From assembly GCF_019279795.1 (NCBI RefSeq), contig NC_056731.1:861108499-861172498 (forward strand): DNA of 64,000 nucleotides, in the 5' to 3' direction. Under the pieces are notes generated by a model. The model was not told the origin of the DNA, searched no databases, and was given only the letters and a program-made list of their open reading frames with translations. A program made the position numbers and the translations under genes. The number at the start of each line of letters is the position of its first letter. Position 1 is the first letter of the stretch. Of the stretch, positions 1-11,185 are shown one piece after another. This stretch comes from Protopterus annectens (taxonomy: Eukaryota > Chordata > Ceratodontiformes > Protopteridae).

Positions 1-61
1 AATATTTTTAGTCCCATTAGTCTTATACACAGGTCAGGCATATTTTTATAAGCCAGAGAAG

Positions 62-253
62 TTGTGGATAGCAATTAATAAAGAGCTGAAGGACTTTATC
101 TGGAAGGGGAAGATGACAAGTCTCAAGTGGGATAAGCTGATTTTTCCAGTAGAGCAGAGCAGATTGGGATTATCTGATTTGAAGGGGTATTTCAGATCTA
201 AACAGTTAAGGCTCTTTTACATAGCACAAGCAGAAAACTATCATTCAGAGTAG
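62..253 (+). pseudogene. L1-like ORF2 C-terminal fragment
   Basis: A 63-residue open stretch matching the region just after the reverse transcriptase in L1-type ORF2, with FIWKGK near residues 13-18 and LGLSDLKGYF near residues 36-45. In complete elements this protein carries the endonuclease and RT for target-primed reverse transcription; only the C-terminal segment is present here. It stops at an in-frame TAG, and homologous sequence continues downstream in other frames (485-679), so it is a decayed pseudogene. The ATG at 62 is probably not a real start, since the homology runs off its 5' side. Confidence 0.7.
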
Positions 254-892
254 AAAGGGATGATGATGAAACAGGTGGGAACTCAAGAAACAAGGAGAGA
301 CTAGGATTTTGGATCCAAGCCTTTAAGGAGAATAACAATAATCATACAGAATATTAGATCCATAAAGTAGCAGAAAGTATCCTAAAAACTCAGCCAACTC
401 AGGAACAGGAGAAAGATGATTCTGCCAATAAGGATGACTGCAGTTAGGAATATTGACAGTAGGTAAGAGGGGGGCTGGAATTTATTGGAGAAAACTGGCA
501 AAGGAACCAAGTATTGGGAGCAAATTACTACAGAGGGAAAGTTGATAGAATGGGAAGATGCAAAGAATTTATTTGGACTGCAGGTTAGACATTGCCTTCC
601 CTATCAAGGATTAATATCAGAGTATAGGCAAAGAGAAAGAAATAGGAGGGTCCTAAACGAAAGACCAGCACTGGTATAGTTTTTAGTAGAATATAGAACA
701 GAAGCTGCTGTTAAAAAAACAGAATAACTAGTAGAGCATATAAAATATTGCATGATAACTATGAGTCAACCAGAGAAGGTTAGAAAGGATTGGGAAGAGA
801 GATTGGATAAGCAATTCACAAAGAAACATTGGGAAGATGTATGTATATCTCACAAATTTGCAACAAAATCTGGAAGATTTAGGAATTTTGTA

Positions 893-1217
893 AGTAATGT
901 ATAATGTTTGTAAGTGGAAGTGTGTCAGTATGCTTTGTGATGTAAAATGCTTGCAAGGATTGTGTTGGTTGTGACTTGTTTTCATTTATATAAATGTATG
1001 ATTGCCTATGTCATAAGTGATGGTTTAATAAAGATGTTTCTTGCTTAAAAAAGGCAGGAATTGAATAATTTATGTAATATTGCTTAGGTTATATGATGTA
1101 TAGCAAAATATGTGAAGTATAATGTTTGTAAACATGAACTTGTTAATACAGTTTCATTGCTTTTATATAAATGTAAATTTGCCTATGTCACAAATGATAA
1201 TTCAATAAACGTGTTTA
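893..1217 (+). repeat. Tandemly doubled LINE 3' tail
   Basis: Two diverged copies of the same 3' UTR end lie in a row. Unit 1 (about 893-1058) has TATAATGTTTGTAA, then TATATAAATGTA, TGCCTATGTCA and TTTAATAAAGATG before an A run. Unit 2 (about 1098-1217) repeats these in order: TATAATGTTTGTAA, TATATAAATGTA, TGCCTATGTCA and TTCAATAAACGTG before an A run. Each unit carries its own polyadenylation-like AATAAA. This could be a feature of the family or a local duplication. Confidence 0.7.
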
Positions 1218-4200
1218 AAAAAAAGTGAAATGACTTTCTTTAAACTTTGGAGATAATTTTTTTTTCTTTTTTTGCAGTGGGCAAGCCCCCCATACTTAAA
1301 TATACCTACTCTGAGGTCGCACAACAGTGGAGAAAATAAAAAATATCACTTTTGGCAATAGATGTTTTGCTAATTTATGTCTTTTTGCTCAGCCTTCGAT
1401 ACAAGTTTTGTCAACTGAATGACAGGCACTTAATGTTCTAAAACAGTCTATTACAGTCTACAAATTTTATACTGTCTCTTTGATAATGTTGTTATATTTT
1501 TCCATCATTTTTGTTGCTCTCTGTATTTTAAACATGCTTCTAAGTGGTATCCTACTGGAAGCGGGAAATTTATGGGATATTTGGTATTCAGATTTTATGT
1601 TTGAGTGTGAGAGCTGGACAGGTGGGAGGGTTTACTGTGCAGAGTCCTTGGGAATACTGGCTGCATCATCTTGTCTTCTGTAAGCATGTTGAATCTTGAG
1701 GACAGAATTTCATTTTTAGTTTTATCTGATTTTAGACTGTTTTCATGCTAGGCAGAGTAACAGGGTTGTTGTGAAAGACACACCTTTGCAGCAATAACAA
1801 TTCATTGCAGATACTGCAGGTGTTAATGTGTGCCAGTTTTATATACCACGGTGTATGTTCCAGCAGTCTTTCAGTGGATGAGATTGAATGGTGGAAGGTG
1901 AACAATAATTTTCAAGAGTACTGTTAGGGAGAATTGTAGGGTCTTAATATCATGATTACTTAGAGTCTACACCACCACCACCTTTGTGGGTGTTTATGTT
2001 ATTTATCAAGTTGTCTAGACTGTCCTATCACAGTTTAATTCAGATTCCTTACTATAATTAAAGACCAAGGTTTTATACCTATTTAATATACTTTTGTCTT
2101 GGCCCTAGACACTTAGAAAGTGGGACTCAGAGTAATTTTCTCATCCTGGGTATAACAATTCTTGTTAACCTCTGCAAATGAAGTATACGTGATCTGCTTG
2201 CCTTACTGTCAGCTTTGTACCTATCAAAGAATTTTATGTTGTCTTCGTAGTTTTTCTGTAAATTGTTCTCAGAATCTTTAATATTCATTTTTACAGCGGT
2301 GTTAACTTGTTTACAGATAATCTGATAATTTGTTAGAATACTGTCTTGTGTTACTCTATTTTGTACATTCTTTTTTTATTAATTTACTTGTTCCTCTTGT
2401 GATCTCTTTATTCTGTACTATCTCAAATTCTTACGGGGTTTGATTTGCCATATCATAAAGACTTTGTGTAACACAACCTATCCTTCTGTTGTACTATGGA
2501 GATAATACAACAGAGATAGGCTAGCAGTAACAGGGTTAAATGTGAGAACAGTAGTAATTGAAGTTTGCCATGTATTAGTGATGGCTTGATTTCTGAGTGC
2601 ATATTAGTGTATGATGTGAGAATGAGGGAGTGATGGCAGGTAGGCTATTTTGTGTTTCATTATTGTTACAATCTCTGTCTGAATGTGTTTGTATTAAGTT
2701 TTATGGGTATATTAGGTAGACGAAATGAGATCAGGAGCACTATCTGTAAAGGTAATAAACATTTTGGTAAGTGGGTCTGGGGATGCGTTCAGATGTATGT
2801 GTAATATTTATTTGATCCAAAGGGGGCATACACGTGGTCTTCCCTATGTTTATCATCATTTTCTTTTGCTGTACTGAATCACTCAAATATTCTAGTGCAT
2901 TCTCAGTGGGACTAACCCTTCAAGTGGCTACATGTTGAGGAATAGCCTTTCTACCCACAGTGTGTCTGAAAGCAGAATAAGGCAAAACCACCCCTAGAAA
3001 ATATTTTAATTGAGAATGTTGAAGGTGTGGCCTCAAGCACTGGAGGAGAACTTGGAGTTACTGCTCTCCCTTTATGATTTGTAAACAGTGCAGAATGCAA
3101 AAGTCTTGTAGGTAATCTTGGGGTCAGTCTAGGCTCTTGCTGTGAGGCTTATCTTGCCTGAAGGAGTAAACCTCTACTAGGCAGTACTCAAGAGCAGGGT
3201 TCAGACCCAGTGGATAACTGAAGTGACTGCATCAAAAACCTGAAAACCTGTGCAGCTTGTAAAGATGAAGAGCTGTTTGAGCAAAGTCCAGAATAAAAAT
3301 AAAACAAAAAAATTTTAAGTAGTGAAAGGCAACGCTATACAGTAGAAAAATGAATTCTGAGAAGAGACTGTATACTTGAACCATGTAGGCATCTGGCTGT
3401 CTGGACACCTAACAAGTTGTCCAAGCAGTTGTACCTTGTTCAGTGATCCCTTCATTCTGGCTTAGAGGGGGGGGGGGGTTATCTTCTTGTTCTGTTGGAG
3501 TGGAATTTTGCAGCTAGAAAGGGACCCTTGCATTTATTGAAAGCTTATGACTAGTTAAAGTACCATCCAGGTTGCACAGAGGGAAGAGCCTAATTTCTTG
3601 ATCTGATAGAGTCAAGTATTGCAGGCTGAAAAACACTTTTCAGTTTCCAAAAGCTTGCCACTGTTTGTAAAAAATAATTAAGGCCTACTTGACTGCTTGT
3701 AAAAACTATTCAAAGCCTACTTTAAGTCCCCATCCTCAATGCCACTGTAGTTCTTATAGAAAGGAAGATACCTTGATAAACATGCAAAGGAAGGGTATAC
3801 ACATAAACAATAGAATGGAACATTGTGATGTACCCAGATTTAAAAAAAAAGAGAACTTGGCAGTTACCTAGACAAAATGAAGTATAGGGCAGTGTATGTA
3901 AGAAAATGGGGAAGAACCTGGTGGTGTGCCTGCAGATATAGATGTAAGCACAGGTATTATTTGGCAAACAAATATGAACAGGGAGCTAGCTATACCTAGA
4001 CTAGGGGAAACAGAAAGATAAAACTTGACAAATGGTGGAAACAAGGCAGTGCACCTAAGTAAATACAGGTAAACATTTAGGTGTACTAGGCAAAAAGAGG
4101 AGCCACAGAGAGGTGTTTGTAGATAAATAAAGAAAACAAAGATGTATCTAAAGAAATAAGTGAGTGACGCACAATGTTAAATTCACAGAAGGAGTGGACT

Positions 4201-4857
4201 AGATAAGTTAACTGTCTATTTCTGACTGCAAATTGATGTAATACAGCTTGTCACTTATGCATATCTTAATATTGGCAAACTGAAACGGTGAAAGTAATGG
4301 CCAGGTCTTTAATTGGTGTGAACTGGTAAATAAATGCATTGCTGTGGACATTTTTCCCAGACATCCTGCACATATCTTGTGTAGCTTATAGTAAGCGTGT
4401 GATAGAAGGTTTCTAACAGCAGGACTGTGCAACTCATCAGCAGAACCCCTTGGCTACACTTTGACAAAGTACTAATCATAGGAACTGAGGAGCAGTTCAT
4501 CTTCTTGGAAAGTTTCATGTTTCATCTGCCATTACTCTTGAACTTTGTGTAGGAAAATTTTTTTATTGTGGGAAAGTGCAGTAAACTATGCATCCACATG
4601 TCTTATGATACATTTTACAGAGAATTCTAAAACGTTAATCAGAATCTTATACTTTTGTTTGTTGGTAACCATGCAAAGAATTACAGCTGTCATGCAGATG
4701 TTAGCTAACATGTATGGGTAACTGACCACACATAACAAAGATGTTTTCATTGTTCCCAATTATTAAGTCTGCTGTCCAGACCCCTTATAATTCTTCCCTT
4801 CACACTAATGTTCAGTAAAAACATTAAAAAAAGTATATAGTTATGTTTAATTTAACC
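1218..4857. other. AT-rich DNA with no recognised gene
   Basis: No ORF resembling a known protein and no recognisable repeat boundary was found. The stretch has short A/T runs and a 12-base G run near 3467-3478. The ORFs here (such as those at 1480-1683 and 3689-3967) are short, lack domain motifs and look like chance. Old unrecognised repeats may be present. Confidence 0.5.
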
Positions 4858-5530
4858 TTACATTCCTCTTCCCCCAAACACATACGGAGGAGGCTGTATT
4901 CTTCTTTGATCTGTTTCTGTTTGTTCCACAGTGATGTCATAGTCTAGAAATGGATAAAAAGTCAAGCCTGGATCTGTTAATTGATCTGGTAGGACCATAC
5001 CTCTCATAGAAAATACAAGGTAACTCCCTAGTATTCCACCCACCAAGACCTTTCCTCTTTTTTTCAAGGTGCAACAGGCCTAACAAATCGGGGTGACTTT
5101 GTGGATACCCATCCAGTTGTCTAACTCCTTACTGAAGAAAGACAGTTTGTTGCATTGCTTTATTTAGAGTGGAAATTTGATACAGAGATGGCATAATTGC
5201 TGTGTGATGAATCTTATCTCTCCACTGTGTTTTGGTTATTTGCTGAAGCAGGTTTTGATCTGTGGTTTGAAAGGCAAGGCATAGATTTCCCCCAAGAAGT
5301 GTTGAGGACACTGAATAAAGGGACCATACTTCCAGTGTCTCCTAGTAGTTCTGTTTTTTAAATCTGTGATTTTTTTCAGTTCGGAATCCTCTGGTTTCTT
5401 TTCAGTTGCTTTACATGCCTAGTAAGATGCATCCCAAAAGGGGAGTTCTGTTTGATAATAGGGCTGATTAATGTGGAATACAACTTCCTGGGATCTAGAC
5501 AAAATACTTTTTGCAGTCAGCTGTGCCAGG
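4858..5530 (-). mobile_element. Old diverged CR1-type LINE fragment (RT C-terminus and 3' UTR)
   Basis: Read on the minus strand, this matches the C-terminal part of ORF2 in the younger CR1 copies of this window. At about 5410-5495 there is a PIIKQNSPFGMHLTRH segment, equivalent to PIIEYNAPFGMYLTRH elsewhere. At 5129-5311 there is LGGNLCLAF, WRDKIHH and a MPSLYQI segment, equivalent to LRGDLCLTY, WRDRFLSQ and LPMLWNKL, then LDGYPQ near the end. Stops and frameshifts are common and identity is clearly lower than between the other copies, so this is an old or distinct subfamily. The likely 3' UTR runs to about 4858; part of it (about 4911-4995) recurs at 12722-12805. Confidence 0.65.
4911..4995. 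repeat. Dispersed repeat, copy 1 (partner at 12722-12805)
   Basis: About 85 bases in the same orientation as a stretch near 12722-12805. Shared blocks include TTTCTGTTTGTTCCACA, TAGAAATGGATAA and TTGATTGATATGGT-like sequence. Here it lies in the presumed 3' UTR of the old CR1-type fragment, so the repeat is probably part of that family's 3' end. Confidence 0.6.
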
Positions 5531-6058
5531 TTAAAAAAAAAATCATAAAAACTGTTGAAACATGAGGAACATAGACGAGGGAATTATCTATCCCCATTCC
5601 AACTGCTCTGATTGACAGCCCCAGATTTTACCTTGCTCTCCCTAAGTTTACTATTTTCCTTTGGTTTTCCTCCCTAAGACAGACCTGTCCAAGGCTATAT
5701 TCAATTAATAAATTACTGCAGGAAGCCTATACAAAGATTCTTTATCACTATCTACGTGGGGTTTAATATCTGAAGAACCTTCTGCTATGATTTTGTAAAG
5801 ACCACCACTATGAATTCTAAGGTTCAGAAGTTGAGAGGAACAAATGGACCCAGAGGGATTTTGCTTGCCTAGACATCCCTGGATCCCACAACTGTGGACT
5901 GAATGGGCTGATTGGATTCAGGTAGAAATGCCATTGGGCTCAATCCGCTGGGGATGAAAAAATGTGAATAAAACCTTAAAACAATGGGGGATAAAGGCAG
6001 ATTTCAGGAACAACAGTATTATTATAATTCACTTTAAAAAAGTTAATAGAAAGGCTAG
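5531..6058. other. Short spacer, nothing recognised
   Basis: About 530 bases between the old CR1 fragment and the DIRS element. No coding signal or repeat was recognised. The DIRS 5' terminus begins inside an otherwise ordinary AT-rich context. Confidence 0.5.
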
Positions 6059-6215
6059 ATCTGAAGTAGTTAACTTTATTTATCTGCAACCTGAGGATAT
6101 TCGGATCCATATCGGATCTGAGCCGGCAACATTTTATCAAGCATCTGCTCCAAGCTCCTCCCCTTACCCATAATCCCTCACATCTCCTACCTTCCCTCAG
6201 ATCTCGTTTGCCGCT
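6059..6215 (+). repeat. DIRS left inverted terminal repeat
   Basis: About 157 bases. From about 6090 to 6208 it is the reverse complement of about 12390-12510, with TATTCGGATCCA, GCAACATTTTATCAAGCATC and CTCCCCTTACCCATAATCCC as long shared blocks. Its outermost 33 bases (6059-6091) are complementary to the first half of the ICR at 12226-12258. Confidence 0.88.
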
Positions 6216-6467
6216 TCATGCGTACGCATCGTGGTCTCTATAGCTCCAAGTTGGGTATAGTAAGTGGAATTTTTGGTACATATATTTAGTGTGTGAGAGT
6301 AGTGTTTGTGAGCAACCCTTCCTCCCCTTTGTCGTTTTGTCAGTTTGTTTAAAAAAAAAAAAAAAAAAGTAGTTTAGAAAGTTTGTGTTTTCAGAGGTAG
6401 AGTAGGCCTAACCAACCCTTGTGTGTGTGCATTGTTGGTTTAGTGTTTAGCTGAGTGGAGTGTGATT
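6216..6467 (+). other. DIRS 5' leader
   Basis: Non-coding leader between the terminal repeat and the gag-like ORF. It contains an A run of about 18 bases at 6351-6368. No promoter motif can be assigned with confidence; in this class transcription is thought to start in or near the left terminal repeat. Confidence 0.5.
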
Positions 6468-8595
6468 ATGGCTGACCAGCCAAACCAACATTTAAAAAAT
6501 GCACAGAGTGTGGCCGCAAGCTTTCACCGGTTGATGGCCACACTCTGTGTGTTATTTGCCTGGGCGTTCCCCACCTTAGTCTACCATGCAGTGTGTGTGC
6601 AAGGTTCAACCCCAGGACCCTGAAAGAGAGGAAGGTGAAACTGGTAGCTAAGAGCCTGCTACCCGTTTCTGCCTTAGACACGACGGCCTCGACATCGGCT
6701 CCAGTAGCCGACCAACCCCCCAGGCTGGGACTCAAACTCCCTCTAAGCCTGCTGAGACAGGGACTAAGACAAAGAATAAGGACAAGAGGGAGAAAGAAAA
6801 AAGGGCGGAAAGGCACCGCAAACATTTCCCGGAGCGGGAGCCATTTCCCAGTTTACTCTTAGAAATTGTTAGGACCACTTCTCCTTGGCTCCATTCCCCA
6901 AGGTTTTCTCCAGAGCTGACAGTGCCCTCAGACCAGAGGCCTTCTTCGAGGCCATCTCACTGAGCCAGATCCGGGTCAGTCACCTCCTCGAGGTCGACTC
7001 GGAGTCTGTCGGAGCTTGATGTGGACAGGGTGATGCAGAAATTAATTTGGACCGAAATCCAAATGGGAGTCTTGCCGGGCCCCTCTCCAGCTGAAGAGGG
7101 GACCTCTTTGCCCTTCTTCCATCCTGTCTTTCCTTCCCCGATCCAACTTGCGGTTTCAGGGTTTATGGATCTGGGGATCCTCAGAGTTGGGGGTTCAGCA
7201 CCAACAGTTCCTCCAACCTCGACGCTGGCTGTTACCTTGAGTTCCTCGGATCAGACTTGTTCAGATCCAAGCAACTCTCAAGGCCAAGAACAGGGTGCCA
7301 GATCCGAGGGATCAGAGATATCTTCGGCTCTGACTTTGTCGGATCCGAGCCATTCCTTCGGAACCCTGGCTACCTTGGCCTCAGCTCCAATCCTCATGAC
7401 AGAGCCGGGGAGAACTTCTTCCTTGTTGGTTGCCAAGGAGGTGTGCTCTCCTTCAGCCTTCGACGTGGTGGAGAGGATTCTCTCCCAGGGATTGAGACCC
7501 CAGCCCATTACTTCGGACTTGACCCAGACTGTCTTGGATTTGGTCACCACTCCGATCAGCTTGTCCCAGGCACAGCCTGTGCTAGAGGACCCCAGGTGGA
7601 TCCTGTCGTGGAACCCCCCCCCGTGACTTACGAGCCCTCTTCAGAGAGTCCCACTGAGGAGGCTGCTCGTAAGCATTCATGTAAGAGGAGGCACATGGAC
7701 TCCCCTGAGTCCCTCACAGAAGATACTGACTTGGATGAAGGTGAGAGTTCCCCCAGGTCACCTCCCGAGGATGTCTCCTTTGGAGACATCATGGAAATCC
7801 TCCACCAGAGGGGTGGATGGTCAGCCCCAAAACCCTCTATGGATGAGTCAGTATTCCTGGAGGACTTTGGCATGGGCCCATCTACATCCTGGGTGTCCCC
7901 TCCTGCAGATCCATTAGTGGATCTTATTACCATGTGGGCATGGAAGGAGCCTGACACCATAGAGCCAATACCCAAATGCCCAGACAGGATCCTTTCTCCT
8001 CCCACAGACAGACAGGCTTGGTACAAGGGATCCCCTGTGGATGCTATGGGTGGTGGCAGCTGCCACAAAGAGAGAATTGGCTCAGGATAGTTCTTCGGTC
8101 CACCCACCAGACAAAGAGTCTAGGGCTGTGGATCCCTTTGGGAAGCGAGTCTTTTCTTCAGCGACATTTTCCATATGAGCGCTGAATTATTTGGCACACA
8201 TCATTCGACTTCAGCGAGACCTAGTCACGGAATTCGCTGTGTTGCCCCCAGAGTCTTTGTCGCCAGAGGACAAGCGACTGTTCTCAGTGAAAATGTTGAC
8301 TCTGAAATCCGTTTCGAACACGTCCATGCATCTGCTTTCCCATGCCATGGAAGGAGCGGCTGGGGCAGCTGGGTCCTGCGTAGCTATGAGGCAGCACGCT
8401 TGGCTCAGACTCTGTCAATTTGTGGACCCCTTAAAGACGTCATTTACAGATGCTCCCTTTGATGGTTCCTCCCTGTTTTGGAAGACAGTTCGTGACACCC
8501 TGGTCCAGAGCGAGAAGGACGGGAAGACTCTGTCTGCCATCGGAGTCCACTTCTCTAGCCCTCAAAGATCCTTTTCTAGGAATCAGAGAGGGTAG
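6468..8595 (+). pseudogene. DIRS gag-like gene, frameshifted
   Basis: Probable nucleocapsid-type protein of the DIRS element. The likely start is the ATG at 6468 (MADQPNQ). The next part is read in another frame and shows three Cys pairs (CTEC, CVIC and CSVC) with a DGH between the first two, a zinc-binding arrangement typical of DIRS Gag N-termini. This implies a one-base shift between 6480 and 6495. The middle (7021-8090) is Ser/Pro-rich and moves between two frames. The C-terminal block (8191-8595) has the conserved pattern of a RQHAWLRL-like segment followed by DAPFDGSSLFW. Total length is near 700 codons, fitting the class. At least three frame changes make it a pseudogene. Confidence 0.75.
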
Positions 8596-10208
8596 AAGAA
8601 GATGTGGTTCTGAAAATCTCAGTTTTCCCGGGACACTCAGGACAACTCTTCCCCTAGAGGCAGAGGGGGACAAGACAGATGCCACCCCAGAGGCAGAGGG
8701 GGCCCGAGGAACTTTGGGTCTAGGGAGACCTTCTCGGACAGATCCACGCAGCAACCCTGAAGGGTTGTCCCACTGTCCTACTCTGGAGACAGTCCGGGGG
8801 AAGATTGCCATTGCAGCTAATGGCATGGGAGTCCATTATGATGGACCGTTGGGTGCTCCAAATAATATCCAGAGGATACTCCATCCCGTTCATTGCCCCA
8901 CCCTTCCAATCCAAGCGGCCTCCCAGATGTTCCACCCGCTCAAAGGGAGGCCGCAGCTCATGAAATTTCAAAGCTGCTTTACAATCGAGCCATTGAACCA
9001 GTCCCCCTAGATCAGTCCAGATCAAGCGTTTACTCCAGGTTCTTTTTAGTGCCAAAAAAGATGGGGGACCTCAGACCCATATTGGACCTGTCAACCCTGA
9101 ACCTGTCTGTAGCCAAGCAGAAATTCCGGATGGTCACCTTGCAGTCCATTCTACCTTACCTTAGAGAATGCGACTGGATGTGCTCGTTAGACCTCCAGGA
9201 CACTTACTACCACATTAAAATTTGCAGAAGCTCCAGGAGATTCCTTTGCTTCCAGCTGGGAGCCAATCATTTCCAGTTCAGAGCCCTACCCTTTGGTCTC
9301 ACCACAGCCCCCAGGGTGTTTACCAAGGTTATGGCAGTCGTAGCGGCTCACCTGAGAGTTCAGGGAATTCAGGTGTTTCCTTACCTAGACAATTGGCTCC
9401 TCGCTGCTGCCACCAAGCATCTACTGTGCATGGCCAGAGACTCCTTCCTGCATCTTGCAGTCAATCTAGGGGATTACCATCAGCATCTCCAAATCCTGCT
9501 TGAACCTGACACAGATCTTGGAATTCATAGGGGCGCGGTTGGACACTCTACCGTTGCAAGTTTTTCTCACTCGGGACAGGGTCCAGAACCTACGGGCCCA
9601 TGTGTCAGTGATCCTCAGCCCCAAGATGCCAATGGTGAGTGCCGTTCTCCGAGCCCTAGACTCCATGGCTGCAGCAATTTCAATTCTTCCATGTGTGCGC
9701 GTTCACATGAGGGTGCTTCAGTGGACCCTAGCAGTTCAGTGGTCTTGGTTAGACCTCTCCATGGACTACCCTATATGAATCAGCAGAACCTGCAAGATTT
9801 CTCTTCTTTGGTGCTCCATTCACCAGAAATCTTGGCAGGTCATCTCTTCTTAACAACCCCAGCCCAGGCCACAGTGACCACGGACGCCTCCCAGCTCGGG
9901 TGGGGTGGGCACTTTTTGGGAAAGACGGTCCAAGGCACGTGGTCCCAGACCAAGACCAGATTGCATATCAATGTTCTGGAGATGAGGGCAGTGCTTTTAG
10001 CATTGCAATCCTTTCACGCTGTTCTTCTCCCGGGGACGATTGCAGTTCAGTCAGACAACATGTCTGTTGTCTGGTACATCAACAAACAAGGAGGGACCAG
10101 ATCTTACCCTCTCTGCCATGAGACCATGAGAGTGTGGGAGTGGGCAATCTCCAACAGTCGGTTTCCGATTGCACGCACATCCCGGGTGGCTCCAACATTT
10201 TAGCGGAC

Positions 10209-10657
10209 AGAAAATGAGCAGAAATATGATCATAGAAGGAAGAATGTCAGCAGTCAATGTCCATGAAAAAATTGTCACAATAACTTTCCAGCAGTCAAAT
10301 AGACAACCATGTCCCCAGCTAAAAAATGGACTACAGCATCAAAACACCTGAGTTAATGACCAGTAAACCTCTCTAGAAATGCATGTCCAGATTATAGATG
10401 TTGCAGAGACTCTGACAGAGTATTGGAAGTTAAGGCAACATTTTCTAGATCAACCTACACTGGTGAGTAAAACAACTCTGAACAGCATGCTAAACTGCTA
10501 TCCTGGGCTGTACTGACCCTCCTCTGTATGACTGAACAAACTCTCTCAACATTTAAGTTGGGAAATAGATCAGAGTATTCTGAAAACAAAAACAAATAAC
10601 TTCATTTTGAATTAAAAGTAAGTGCTGATGATGGCCTTTGAATTTAAACAGCAACAA
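10209..10657 (-). repeat. 449-bp block inserted in the DIRS RT/RNase H gene; inverted copy of 13472-13920
   Basis: This block is the reverse complement of 13472-13920 over exactly 449 bases with only a handful of base changes and no net length difference. It begins immediately after the ADR codons of the RNase H end and stops where a second copied segment (10657-10745) begins. It has no recognised coding content and no clear terminal inverted repeats of its own. Confidence 0.9.
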
Positions 10658-10745
10658 TGATATCTGTGCAGCGGCGACCTGGGCAAGGTCACATACATTT
10701 ATTTCTCATTATAAGTTGGATTTGATCTCTAATGGGAGAGCATCC
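10657..10745 (+). repeat. Copied piece of the DIRS recombinase 3' end (donor-like sequence at 12057-12145)
   Basis: An 89-base direct copy of 12057-12145, at a constant offset of 1400 bases, with a two-base difference near 10731-10734. The copied segment encodes the end of the tyrosine recombinase, including the WARSHTFISHYKLDL region with the presumed catalytic Tyr. It sits out of place inside the RT/RNase H gene, fused to the 449-bp block. Confidence 0.9.
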
Positions 10746-11185
10746 ATTTTTGGTGTGTGTGAGTATAGTCGGGCTATTCTAATGCCATACGAGTGGTCTC
10801 TGAAACAGTCAGTAGCAGAGGAGATCTTCCTTGCGTGGGGCCACCCTTGCTACGATCTCTTCACATCTCCTTCTAACATGAAGTGCAGCGAGTTCTTCGC
10901 TCTGATCCCCTCACTAAGGGACTCCCCCAGAGACGCTCTAGTCCATGCTTGGCCTCCTGGATTACTGTATGCCTATCCTCCTCTACCTCTCATTCTGTAG
11001 TTTCTTCAGAAAGCTTACCGAATGGGGTGCAAAGTGATCCTCATTGCCCCATTCTGGTCTCATGCTCTAACTCCTCCACAGATTCTGGATCCCTGCCCGG
11101 ATCTCATCTCCCATCCCTCGGGCATCAGTCCGCTCGATCTGGACAACCTCAAGCTGACGACTTGGTTGCTCCAGTTCCCTTGATC

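Larger units (their letters stand above)
1..1217 (+). mobile_element. L1/Tx1-like LINE, 3' end of ORF2 plus 3' UTR
   Basis: The 3' part of an L1-type non-LTR retrotransposon whose 5' part lies outside the window. The reading at 62-253 has the L1 ORF2 C-terminal signature: a FIWKGK motif, then a KWDKL-type stretch, then LGLSDLKGYF and a LRLFYIA segment. Further pieces of the same C-terminal region are readable at 485-679 and about 760-900, in different frames and broken by stops, so the copy is dead. The 3' UTR ends in AATAAA-type signals followed by short A runs. The family call rests on the ORF2 C-terminal motif; whether it is L1 proper or Tx1-like cannot be settled from this fragment. Confidence 0.75.
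8893..11185 (+). pseudogene. DIRS RT / RNase H / C-terminal domain gene, interrupted
   Basis: Polymerase gene of the DIRS element. The open part (8893-10203, 436 codons) has VPKKMGDLRPILDL, SLDLQDTYYHI, a FRALPFGLTTAP block and then YLDNWLL, the RT active-site box, where DIRS elements normally have a second Asp (YLDD). The Asn codon is at 9391-9393, so a metal-binding residue is lost. RNase H follows: TTDASQLGWGG (Asp at 9883-9885), an LEMRAVLLAL Glu block and an SDNMSVV Asp block. The frame shifts before HIPGGSNILADR (about 10170-10208). There it is cut by an insertion, and homology resumes near 10785 with EWSLKQ, a WGHPCYDLF block and PPGLLYAYPP, the conserved C-terminal (methyltransferase-like) domain. 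It ends near a TGA at about 11183. Confidence 0.85.

Noticed and set aside
1480-1683. Short hydrophobic ORF resembling a signal or membrane peptide
   Set aside because: 67 codons in AT-rich DNA with no supporting homology or context.
7257-8107. Overlapping ORFs on both strands inside the DIRS gag region
   Set aside because: Minus-strand readings are shadows of the Ser/Pro-rich gag. The plus-strand frame changes are better explained by frameshifts in one gene.
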